DNA of 10,013 nucleotides from Planctomycetaceae bacterium (GTDB lineage: Bacteria > Planctomycetota > Planctomycetia > Pirellulales > Thermoguttaceae): positions 1-10,013 of the forward strand of contig JAISBG010000842.1 of the NCBI GenBank assembly GCA_031266315.1, written 5' to 3'. Under the pieces are notes generated by a model. The model had not been told where the DNA came from. It did no database searches and saw only the letters and a program-made list of their open reading frames with translations. Made by a program: the position numbers and the translations under genes. This document shows, piece by piece, positions 1 through 6,226 of the stretch (positions within the stretch are counted from its first letter, which is position 1; each line of letters opens with the position of its first letter).

Positions 1-1533
1 GAGGTCTTTTTCCCAAAGAAATTGTCCGTCCGCGTTGTAAGCCTGTAACCGAAATGTTCCGGGACTTGCTTTCCAGTAATTGATGTACGGATCAATATTC
101 GAGTTCGGCGATTTTATAACATAATCGAGTCTGCCGTCGCCGTCGAGATCGGCAAAAGCGATATATTGGAACGATTTTTCGTTTTTCAATGGAATGGAAA
201 GATACGGTTTATCGGCGGCAGTAACCGCAGCCGTTTTCGTACCGTTTTCATTAACTTGAACAAACCATCGGCAATTTTCGTTATTCGGAACTGTTTTGTC
301 GATAAAATCGGTTGTTTTAGTAACCAATTTATCCGTCAGTTTCATTTCCTCGCCGTTGGGATTGATTCGGTAAACGTGGAAACCGGTATCAGGTTTGTCG
401 TCTTTGAACAATCGCCAACTGAGATAAACACCGTCCGCCATTTTCAAAGCAACAAGACCGCGATCTAATTTTTCCTCAATCCGTTTTGTTGCAAAACCGT
501 TGACTTTTTTTCCTGACTGTTTCAAATTTTGCGGTGAGGGGCGTTCAATACTCAATTCACCGATTCGAAATACCGTTCCCGGATCGGCTGAAATAACGGG
601 ACAAAAACCATCGACTCCTTCCGGAACCGTCAGATAAACATGAATATTAGCCCAATCGTTTCCTTCTTCAAGAACGGACGGGGCGAAAGTTCCCTGAGCG
701 ATTCGGTTTCCTGAAGCCAGACCGGCTTTCCAAGGAAAAATATCCAGCGACACTTTACCGCTTTCGAGTTTTACCCAAAACGAAACAAAAAACTGCTCTT
801 CCGGTTTAACAGCAATTGCTGTTTGCGGAAAAAGTGTTGTTTTTCGTTCGGTATTGCCGTTGATCAGCAATGTTGTGTTACCGTTAAACTTAACAGAATT
901 GTCTATCGAAAAAGTGTTCAATTGCTCACCGCGTGAACGGAGCAACCAGTTTTTCGCAAAATCTTCCGAAGTAACCGGATATTCGAAACGCCCTTTGCCG
1001 ACAACCGGAACATCGGCAATTTTATCGCTCAATTTGATTTTACCGGTTTTAATCAAACTGAAATCGGAAACGGAAAAGGTTGATTGACCGGTTCCAATCA
1101 ATCGAGGTAGAATTTTGTAACCTGAATCGGCAATACCGGTTGCGGCGGGAACAATAAATTCTGTTTCGAGAATCCGTTTATCGGTTTCACCTCGCATGGA
1201 ATCATTACCGAGTGTCCAGTTAATAATTTTGCCGTCGCTCCCGAACAATGCCGCTGTAAGATTGGCGTGACCGGAACCTTTGAAATTATGAACTGTAGCG
1301 GAAAGTAAAAACGTTTCACCGGTTTCAACCGGAAACCCTTTACAGAGTTCAACCGCCCAATCTTTCTGTCCGGCGGCTTCAATATTTACCGTATTGTTAT
1401 TAATTTTAAGAGTTGCGGTTCCGGGTTCGCGTGACCAGATTTTTTCTGCCTTGAGCGGAATCGCTTGATTTTCCGCATAAAGTGAACCGGTAACAACAAC
1501 ACACACAACCAAACTAATCATAAACAGTTTCAT
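1..1533 (-). CDS. Secreted rhamnogalacturonan lyase, polysaccharide lyase family 11 (partial, C-terminus beyond window)
   Basis: The frame is open without a stop from ATG 1533 to the left edge (511 codons). Residues 1-20 form a signal peptide (MKLF, hydrophobic core, cleavage probably after LYA), so export is expected. Residues of about 30-165 and 190-331 look like two beta-sandwich modules of the carbohydrate-binding type. From about residue 355 the PL11 catalytic domain begins: GLVALKMADGVYLSWRL (359-375), FHVYR (385-389), and the calcium-site-like DLDGDG (462-467) followed by LDYV. The frame ends in LWEKDL, where family members have LWRIDL. Known PL11 enzymes (YesW/YesX type) cleave the rhamnose-galacturonate backbone of rhamnogalacturonan I by beta-elimination. 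Most of the beta-propeller catalytic domain lies outside the window, so endo or exo action cannot be judged. AAGGAGA at 1538-1544 supports the start. Family assignment is from recognised motifs; the binding modules are inferred. Confidence 0.85.
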   Translation of the reverse strand, partial: MKLFMISLVVCVVVTGSLYAENQAIPLKAEKIWSREPGTATLKINNNTVNIEAAGQKDWAVELCKGFPVETGETFLLSATVHNFKGSGHANLTAALFGSDGKIINWTLGNDSMRGETDKRILETEFIVPAATGIADSGYKILPRLIGTGQSTFSVSDFSLIKTGKIKLSDKIADVPVVGKGRFEYPVTSEDFAKNWLLRSRGEQLNTFSIDNSVKFNGNTTLLINGNTERKTTLFPQTAIAVKPEEQFFVSFWVKLESGKVSLDIFPWKAGLASGNRIAQGTFAPSVLEEGNDWANIHVYLTVPEGVDGFCPVISADPGTVFRIGELSIERPSPQNLKQSGKKVNGFATKRIEEKLDRGLVALKMADGVYLSWRLFKDDKPDTGFHVYRINPNGEEMKLTDKLVTKTTDFIDKTVPNNENCRWFVQVNENGTKTAAVTAADKPYLSIPLKNEKSFQYIAFADLDGDGRLDYVIKSPNSNIDPYINYWKASPGTFRLQAYNADGQFLWEKDL

Positions 1534-1537
1534 CTTT

Positions 1538-1544
1538 TCTCCTT
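1538..1544 (-). promoter_or_regulatory. Shine-Dalgarno of the PL11 lyase gene
   Basis: The minus strand reads AAGGAGA with four bases before ATG 1533. This fixes the start at a position that also gives a proper signal peptide. Confidence 0.75.
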
Positions 1545-1611
1545 AATTTTATAATGAGTATTTTTGTAATAATAAAAATTTTATAATAATCAAAAATTTA
1601 TTTTACAAATC

Positions 1612-1617
1612 ATTATA
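1612..1617 (-). promoter_or_regulatory. Candidate -10 box of the PL11 lyase gene
   Basis: The minus strand reads TATAAT here, about 80 bases before ATG 1533, in a very AT-rich stretch (1545-1660). No convincing -35 hexamer lies 16-18 bases upstream. In sequence this AT-rich, a TATAAT can arise by chance. Confidence 0.3.
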
Positions 1618-1846
1618 CACATATTTTTAAAAATAAACACTAATTGAAATTCAAACAAGCAAATATATACTGCGTGAGTCATAAAATTGAAAATTTTTTA
1701 AGGATTCACTAGATTGTTTCTGTTGCGGAAAATCAATCTAACGGCAACCTCATTTTCAACCTAATTTCTCTTACGAAACAACCTCAGTAGCAATGTATTT
1801 CCCCAAAAATCAACCTTATTACCTCATTGATTATTTTGGTGATATT

Positions 1847-2112
1847 TCAGTGGAATTTTCGTTAAAAGTAGGTAACAATAAGGTAGGCGACCTTTTGCTA
1901 AAAGGTCGCGCCGGTTGACTCGTCATTGACTCCAACCGGTATGCCCTTTTAAAAAATAAAATATTCTGTTATTGAATTAACATGCGGTAGGCGGGGTATT
2001 GCCTGTTGGTATCAATAATAACTCAACCGGCGCGACCCTTCAGCGAAGGGATCGCCTACCATTTTTCGTACATTTTCGTGTATTTCGCGCTAAAATATGA
2101 AAATTTCACTGA
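1847..2112. repeat. Nested palindromic (REPIN/MITE-like) intergenic element, copy 1
   Basis: The core runs from 1882 to 2060. Its ends are GGTAGGCGA (1882-1890) and TCGCCTACC (2052-2060), an exact inverted pair. Inside each end is a hairpin: 1887-1909 has a perfect 10-bp stem (GCGACCTTTT) with a GCT loop, and 2032-2055 has the stem GCGACCCTTC with an AGC loop and one bulged A at 2051. A further exact inverted pair, GCGCCGGTTGA (1908-1918) and its complement (2023-2033), brings the arms together. CCGGTTG at 1911-1917 can also pair with CAACCGG at 1933-1939. Outside the core, 1847-1860 and 2099-2112 are inverted copies (13 of 14), and weaker similarity extends to about 1826 and 2134, just past the DUF1559 stop codon. 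The left 42 bases (1881-1922) match 5989-6030 at 38 positions, so this is a repeat family. No transposase is encoded. Confidence 0.8.
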
Positions 2113-2134
2113 ATAATTACAAAATTATTAAAAC

Positions 2135-3360
2135 TTAGTGAGACGGTATTGCAACAGTAGTTCCGTCATTGACGGTTGCTAAGGCGGCTAAAATTGGTGC
2201 CGGAGTAGTTAATTGTAACGACCGTACGGAACCGTCACCAAGTAAAAAATTGACAACTCCCGGGTGGGCACTACCGAACAATGTTGATCGAACCGTATCG
2301 CTATCTTCATCGTTAGGTTTAGCAAGTGCGCGACCGCCGTAATCCATGTTTCCGGTTTTATAGATGTTACCTGTTCCGTTACCACTGTCACGTAAATACC
2401 GCCCGGCTGCTTGTGTTAAAACTTCTCCTCCGGTGAGAAAACTACAGTCCCCGTAAGTTGGATACACGGAATCTGTAGAATCAGGTTCACATTTTCCTAA
2501 CTTAGAAGGTGGAAGATGTTTTTCGCCAACGATGAGTTGATTACTGCTTCCATCCAGCCACCATGACATGGAGTCTCGCGGACTCCAAGAGGTGTAATCT
2601 AATGTCCTTTGTAACAAAGCCATACGAAACGGACCTTGCTGAGTAGTAAGTGCATCTACTGGTCTATCTTGATAACACCAATGCCCTTGATTGGCATCTG
2701 ATACTTCATCGATGGCGGCTTGATTAATTTGAAAACTCATAACAAATACATAATCTCCTTGAGGACCATAAGAAGGACCACCGTTGGAAGATACTTTGTA
2801 ATAGTCGGTTGTAGGAATGGACTCGAAAGGAGTAATCAGCGGTCCGCTGCCGCGTCGTGAAGGACAACGATAAATCGAAACGGAACCGAATGAGTTGCGG
2901 ATTTCATTATTCATCGGTGCCGTGGCGGAGATGCTATCATTAGTCCACCAAGTGCTGCCGTAAGAATTTTGAAACCCGCGTGTTTGTATGTAATTGTACA
3001 GATTTTGCTGCTCGTCGTATGGAAAGATGAGCGACCAAAAACCAACACGGCTCCATGCCGGGATAGTTTCCCACCTACCGCCAATAGTTGATGGTGGTAA
3101 ACCACTTGTTGTGTCGTGAAAATTGTGTACCGCAATACCAATTTGTTTCAAATGGTTCGTACACTGCATTCGTCTTGCCGCCTCACGAGCGGCTTGCACG
3201 GCAGGCAACAGAAGTGCGATTAACACGCCGATAATCGCAATCACCACCAGAAGTTCGACCAGTGTAAAGCCGAACGGTGAAGCCTGAAAGAGAGGTGAAA
3301 ACCTGCCGGAAAAGAGTTTAGAGAACAGACATTTTCTGTTTTCCGTTTTTAACTCTTCAT
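2135..3360 (-). CDS. DUF1559 protein with prepilin-type N-terminus; start region frameshifted
   Basis: The main frame (3247 down to the TAA at 2135) carries the planctomycete DUF1559 signature [29 protein letters not shown] directly after GFTLVELL, and ends with the H-X9-DG motif (H at codon 328 counted from 3247, DG at 338-339). The N-terminal helix follows the type IV pilin pattern: cleavage after Gly in PFG|FTLVE, with Glu at mature position 5. The protein should therefore be an exported, membrane-anchored pseudopilin-like protein; its role is unknown. The frame is open up to a stop at 3388 but contains no ATG, and starting at GTG 3247 would cut the helix. ATG 3360 (MKS, then TAA) lies in another frame. 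One extra base near 3351 would give MKSLKTENRK continuing into the main frame, 408 residues in all. Assembly error, mutation or recoding are all possible. Family assignment is firm; the true start is not. Confidence 0.85.
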
Positions 3361-3449
3361 TATAGACTGTCTCCCCACCCCTGACTTACCCATTTTAACA
3401 CGGCGATTTTTGCTAAAAATTGCCCCAAAAACACAATCAAATTTTCCAT
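3360..3449 (-). CDS. 29-residue leader ORF upstream of the DUF1559 gene
   Basis: ATG 3449 is preceded by AAGGAG (3457-3462) at 7 bases spacing, the best ribosome site in this region, and lies about 95 bases downstream of a good promoter. It encodes [29 protein letters not shown], a hydrophobic peptide ending in a polar tail, possibly membrane-inserting. Its TAA overlaps the next ATG (TAATG at 3359-3363), the classic arrangement for translational coupling to the DUF1559 start at 3360. No homology is recognised. It may be a regulatory leader peptide, or the true N-terminal frame of a recoded gene: a +1 shift before its stop would enter the DUF1559 frame. Confidence 0.45.
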   Translation of the reverse strand: MENLIVFLGQFLAKIAVLKWVSQGWGDSL

Positions 3450-3456
3450 TGTTGGA

Positions 3457-3462
3457 CTCCTT
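3457..3462 (-). promoter_or_regulatory. Shine-Dalgarno of the leader ORF
   Basis: The minus strand reads AAGGAG, 7 bases before ATG 3449. By contrast, ATG 3360 has only GGGGAG about 10 bases upstream. The stronger site therefore serves the leader ORF, which argues that this ORF is translated. Confidence 0.6.
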
Positions 3463-3547
3463 ATTTTATAAGTCTCTTGGAAATAACAGCGATTTGTTTA
3501 CCGTAAAACAATACGACAAAAAATCGTTAAACACACAATAGTCCAAA

Positions 3548-3576
3548 AGTTTATACCAAATAAAATCGAGTGTCAA
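3548..3576 (-). promoter_or_regulatory. Sigma-70-type promoter for the leader ORF and DUF1559 gene
   Basis: The minus strand shows a consensus -35 TTGACA (3571-3576). The -10 is either TAAACT at 17-base spacing (3548-3553) or TATAAA at 15-base spacing (3550-3555). Transcription would begin near 3541, giving a leader of about 90 bases before ATG 3449. The perfect -35 and its position upstream of a strong ribosome site make this the best promoter in the window. Confidence 0.6.
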
Positions 3577-3610
3577 TAAGGGGATTCTTCATTTTTTTTC
3601 AAAAAATTCC

Positions 3611-3778
3611 TTAGCGTTCACGAATTGGTGTGAAAGTATAGCCCAAACGGTTGCGGTATTTAATCGACTCTTTGGGTCGAGGTTCAATACCCTGTAGGAT
3701 TGCAAGTAGTTTTTCTCCGCCCTGCAAGGGCAATGCAAAGCGGATTGGTTGCTCTTGCAGGGCGATTGTTGGGGACAC
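3611..3778 (-). CDS. Doubtful 55-residue ORF running out of palindromic element 3694-3841
   Basis: An open frame without ATG runs on the minus strand from about 3808 to the TAA at 3611; GTG 3778 is the only likely start. The C-terminal part (PRPKESIKYRNRLGYTF, then TPIRER) has a protein-like composition and lies mostly outside the repeat, whereas the upstream part is the repeat itself. There is no Shine-Dalgarno. It may be the remnant of a gene interrupted by the element, or chance. Homology is not recognised. Confidence 0.2.
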   Translation of the reverse strand: MSPTIALQEQPIRFALPLQGGEKLLAILQGIEPRPKESIKYRNRLGYTFTPIRER

Positions 3779-3841
3779 CGCGTTGCGGTGGGTTGTTATG
3801 CGTTGCTTCTAAAGGGGCGGAGGAAAAACCAGCAATCCTAC
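3694..3841. repeat. Palindromic element with 10-bp perfect terminal inverted repeats (second family)
   Basis: The ends are GTAGGATTGC (3694-3703) and GCAATCCTAC (3832-3841), exact inverted copies. The similarity continues inward to TTTTTCTCCGCCC (3710-3722) against the complement of GGGCGGAGGAAAAA (3815-3828), with one extra base on the right. Inside, CGCCCTGCAAG (3718-3728) and CTTGCAGGGCG (3754-3764) form an exact 11-bp stem, and CACCGC-GTT-GCGGTG (3776-3790) forms a small perfect hairpin. The right end stops 4 bases before the stop codon of the 201-residue gene. No target duplication is evident. The layout is that of a small non-autonomous repeat. It shares no obvious sequence with the 1882/5985 family except a GTAGG start. 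Confidence 0.7.
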
Positions 3842-3845
3842 TGGA

Positions 3846-4451
3846 TTAAACGTACGATATTAATCCTGTTGTTAATCTGTCAGCGTTGAATGGAATATGA
3901 ATAAATTTGTCCAATTGTGTTATTTCTTTAAGAAATTCTGGATCATCACTTGCGATATACTCATATGATGTCAAAGCATTAGGAAGATAGAGCAAACCAC
4001 AAAATTCTTCCGGCAAAAGACCGAGCATCATCTCTGATGCTCTCATTTCCTCAAGTATATTATTGACTCTTTGAACATCAATAGGAAAAGGAAGTAAATT
4101 TGTCCACTTGTGAGGAGAACCTTTAAGCCTTTGTTTTTCGGACAAAGAAATGTCGTCATTGGAAAGACTTCCAGGTGCAGAATCAAACGCATCAATTTCA
4201 TTTCCAAGATGATAACATGAATAATAAAATATATCGTCGTCATGAAGTTTGATTTCGAAAACGAGAGTTTTTAGTTGTTTCGATATATCACAACATAGTT
4301 TACTGTCATCGGACATGAGAAAGATAGTTGTCCAGCCGTTGATTGGCGGTGCAATGTAGCAACCATATTGACCGATATTGTGTTCTATATATTCTTGAAC
4401 ATCAATTATATTCTCTGACAAAACATGAACAGAATCGAAAAAGGCTCCCAT
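3846..4451 (-). CDS. Uncharacterised protein, about 201 residues
   Basis: I do not recognise a named family. Two in-frame ATGs are four codons apart (4463 and 4451). The second has GGAG (4458-4461) at 6 bases spacing, while the first has no ribosome site and overlaps that GGAG, so 4451 is preferred (MGAFFDSVHV). The protein is acidic and soluble-looking, with no signal peptide or transmembrane segment. Visible landmarks are GWTTIF, an ISKQL helix with VFEIKLHDDDIFYYSCYHLG followed by IDAFDSAPG, and a helical C-terminal half. The pattern of a strand, then a D-D-D/Y-rich strand, then a D-x-x-P loop recalls small bacterial proteins of unknown function scattered in many phyla, but this is only an impression. 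The gene is more AT-rich than its neighbours and sits between repeats, which could reflect transfer. A promoter-like site lies at 4542-4570. Confidence 0.7.
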   Translation of the reverse strand: MGAFFDSVHVLSENIIDVQEYIEHNIGQYGCYIAPPINGWTTIFLMSDDSKLCCDISKQLKTLVFEIKLHDDDIFYYSCYHLGNEIDAFDSAPGSLSNDDISLSEKQRLKGSPHKWTNLLPFPIDVQRVNNILEEMRASEMMLGLLPEEFCGLLYLPNALTSYEYIASDDPEFLKEITQLDKFIHIPFNADRLTTGLISYV

Positions 4452-4457
4452 AAATTT

Positions 4458-4461
4458 CTCC
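4458..4461 (-). promoter_or_regulatory. Shine-Dalgarno deciding the start of the 201-residue protein
   Basis: GGAG on the minus strand lies 6 bases before ATG 4451 and within the codons following the upstream ATG 4463. The sequence before 4463 (TGATTTGAAATT) has no purine-rich ribosome site. Confidence 0.55.
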
Positions 4462-4463
4462 AT

Positions 4464-4844
4464 AATTTCAAATCATGCTAACAGATCCAATTGCCTGCTT
4501 GGAAAGCCATTAAAACGAGATTGTATCTTCCAAGAGAATTTATTATATATTGTTGAAATTCCACCTGCAAGGAAGCAGGCTATAAGTTATAAGTATTGTT
4601 TGAAACCCGCTTGCCAAAAAGCGGAAATCTATGTATGATAAATGTTCGGTTAAAACTTTTCAGAACGGGCGTACTCAAGTTAGGGTAAATTTTGAAAAAG
4701 GAAAATAATAGTAAATAGTGAGTTCGCAAGCGTTGTGCTATTTACCGAAACGTGTTGAATCTATTTGTGTTCCCAACTATTCACTATTATCTATTAACAA
4801 TAACTATTTAACTTTTTTTTCACCCTTTAACATTTTTTAACATT
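4464..4844. other. Intergenic region between divergent genes, with small inverted repeats
   Basis: No supported gene is present. Besides the promoter-like site at 4542-4570, the region holds GCCTGCTT (4493-4500) with its inverted copy AAGCAGGC (4573-4580), and an imperfect AT-rich inverted pair at 4705-4719 and 4776-4790 (14 of 15 matching). Upstream of the M42 start there is no clear Shine-Dalgarno and no convincing promoter. Confidence 0.5.
4542..4570 (-). promoter_or_regulatory. Candidate promoter of the 201-residue gene
   Basis: The minus strand shows a perfect -10 TATAAT (4542-4547), and 17 bases upstream the hexamer TTGCAG (4565-4570), a weak -35 sharing TTG. Transcription would start near 4535, about 85 bases before ATG 4451. 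Confidence 0.45.
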
Positions 4845-5903
4845 ATGAACCTTCAAGCCAAAGATTTTTTGAAGAATATTTTGACAACACCAAGTACAAC
4901 CGGTTTTGAAGAACCGGTTCAGCAACTTGTCCGCGATTATGTCCAACCGTTTGCCGATTCAATCCGTACAGATATTCACGGTAACGTTATTGCGGCACGG
5001 AATCCCGACGCTCCGCTTCGGGTTATGTTGGCAGGGCATTGCGACCAAATCGGTTTGATCGTTAATTATATTGACGAACAAGGTTATCTGTACATTTTAA
5101 CAGTTGGCGGTTGGGATATTCAGAATTTGGTTGGTGTTCGTGTTAAAATCTGGACGGGTCAAGGTGCTGTTGACGGAGTTATCGGAAAAAAACCAATTCA
5201 TCTCATGGATGACGAAGACCGGAAAAAAGTTCCGAAAATCAAAGACCTTTGGATTGATATTGGAGCAAAAGACAAAGCCGATGCCGAACATTATGTTCAT
5301 GTCGGTGATCCTGTAACAGTTGAGTTGGAATATCGTGAAATGCTCAATCATCTTATCGCGGCTCCGGCAACAGACGATAAAGCCGGTCTTTGGGTGGTGA
5401 TGGAAGCGTTGCGGCGTATTGACCCGGCGAAATTGAATGTTGGTGTTTTTGCGGTTTCGACAGTGCAAGAGGAAGTTGGTTTACGCGGTTCCAGAACAAG
5501 CGCGTTCGGAATTGACCCGCACATCGGTATTGCAACCGATGTAACTTTTGCAACAGATTGTCCAACCGTTGAAAAGAAACAAAACGGCGATGTGAAACTT
5601 GGCGGCGGTCCCGTTTTGACACGCGGTCCCAACATGACCACCAAACTTGTCAACGCTTTAGCGGATGTTGCGAAAAAGAATGAGATTCCTGTACAAATAG
5701 TTGCGGAAGGCAAAATTACCGGAACGGACGCCGGTTCTATTCAGGTGAATCGAAGCGGTGTTGCCACTGCACTCATGAGTATTCCCAACCGGTACATGCA
5801 CACTCCGGTTGAAGTTATTTCGTTACACGATATTGACCACGCCGCCGATCTTATGGCGCGGTATTGCGAATCGATTGATCCTAATGTTTCCTATATTCCC
5901 TAA
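4845..5903 (+). CDS. M42 family metallo-aminopeptidase
   Basis: This is a cytosolic, dinuclear-metal aminopeptidase of the M42 (TET/glutamyl aminopeptidase) family, which trims N-terminal residues from short peptides, usually as a large self-compartmentalised oligomer. The family residues are all present: H65 and D67 in GHCDQIG (metal), D177 in ATDDKAG (bridging metal ligand), E209-E210 in VQEEVGLRG (general base and metal ligand), D232 in ATDVTFATDCP (metal), and H319 in RYMHTPVE (metal). GTDAGSIQ lies at 293-300. The length of 352 residues is normal and the N-terminus starts as in relatives, so the ATG is probably right although no Shine-Dalgarno precedes it. There is no signal peptide. The gene stands alone on the plus strand and converges on the kinase gene. 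Metal and substrate preference cannot be read from the sequence. Assignments of individual residues follow the family pattern. Confidence 0.95.
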   Translation: MNLQAKDFLKNILTTPSTTGFEEPVQQLVRDYVQPFADSIRTDIHGNVIAARNPDAPLRVMLAGHCDQIGLIVNYIDEQGYLYILTVGGWDIQNLVGVRVKIWTGQGAVDGVIGKKPIHLMDDEDRKKVPKIKDLWIDIGAKDKADAEHYVHVGDPVTVELEYREMLNHLIAAPATDDKAGLWVVMEALRRIDPAKLNVGVFAVSTVQEEVGLRGSRTSAFGIDPHIGIATDVTFATDCPTVEKKQNGDVKLGGGPVLTRGPNMTTKLVNALADVAKKNEIPVQIVAEGKITGTDAGSIQVNRSGVATALMSIPNRYMHTPVEVISLHDIDHAADLMARYCESIDPNVSYIP

Positions 5904-5984
5904 GACTTTATTTCCGCAAACTATTTACTGATTCTATCGGATTATAGGTGTTTTCCACCGGAATAGTCATATTTCATCGGCAAT

Positions 5985-6171
5985 CATCAGGTGGGCGACC
6001 TTTTGCTAAAAGGTCGCGTCGGTGTACTCGCCGACAATGAATTAGATTGAATTAGATTAACAATAGCAAATTGTGTTGCCGACCATTTGGGAATCTGATT
6101 GCCAGCTGGAAACAGAGTATAAGTCGGCTATCGCCAACGCAACCGTTCAGCGAACGGTTGCCCACCTGATG
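5985..6171. repeat. Palindromic (REPIN/MITE-like) intergenic element, copy 2
   Basis: The element lies between the stop codons of the convergent M42 and kinase genes. Its ends, CATCAGGTGGGC (5985-5996) and GCCCACCTGATG (6160-6171), are an exact 12-bp inverted pair. Each end carries a perfect 10-bp hairpin: GCGACCTTTT with a GCT loop at 5995-6017, and GCAACCGTTC with an AGC loop at 6139-6161 (a GCT loop when read on the other strand). The stems differ in sequence yet both pair perfectly. The left arm matches copy 1 (1881-1922) at 38 of 42 positions. A GTCGG/CCGAC stem follows at 6018-6035. Neither hairpin is followed by a T run, so these are not typical Rho-independent terminators, although the element could still limit read-through or stabilise 3' ends. 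Confidence 0.8.
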
Positions 6172-6226
6172 AAGTGCCTACCTTTTCGGAATATCCAACT
6201 TACTGACACGTTAATTTTGTTTGCGG

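Noticed and set aside
1098..1382. Short ORF inside the lyase region, and other ORFs opposite or inside the M42 and kinase genes
   Set aside because: They overlap well-supported genes in other frames and have no recognisable domains or ribosome sites.
1882..2060. CRISPR array
   Set aside because: The repeats are inverted pairs rather than evenly spaced direct repeats, and no cas genes are present.
3247..3247. GTG 3247 as the start of the DUF1559 protein
   Set aside because: It would delete the FTLVELL prepilin cleavage segment that the upstream in-frame sequence clearly encodes.
4461..4463. ATG 4463 as the start of the 201-residue protein
   Set aside because: No ribosome site precedes it, whereas ATG 4451 has GGAG at good spacing.
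4750..4790. Promoter TTGAAT (4755-4760) with TATTCA for the M42 gene
   Set aside because: The -10 matches poorly and overlaps an AT-rich inverted repeat; support is no better than chance.
5995..6161. Hairpins 5995-6017 and 6139-6161 as Rho-independent terminators
   Set aside because: Neither stem is followed by a T run, and both belong to a repeat family also found at 1882-2060.
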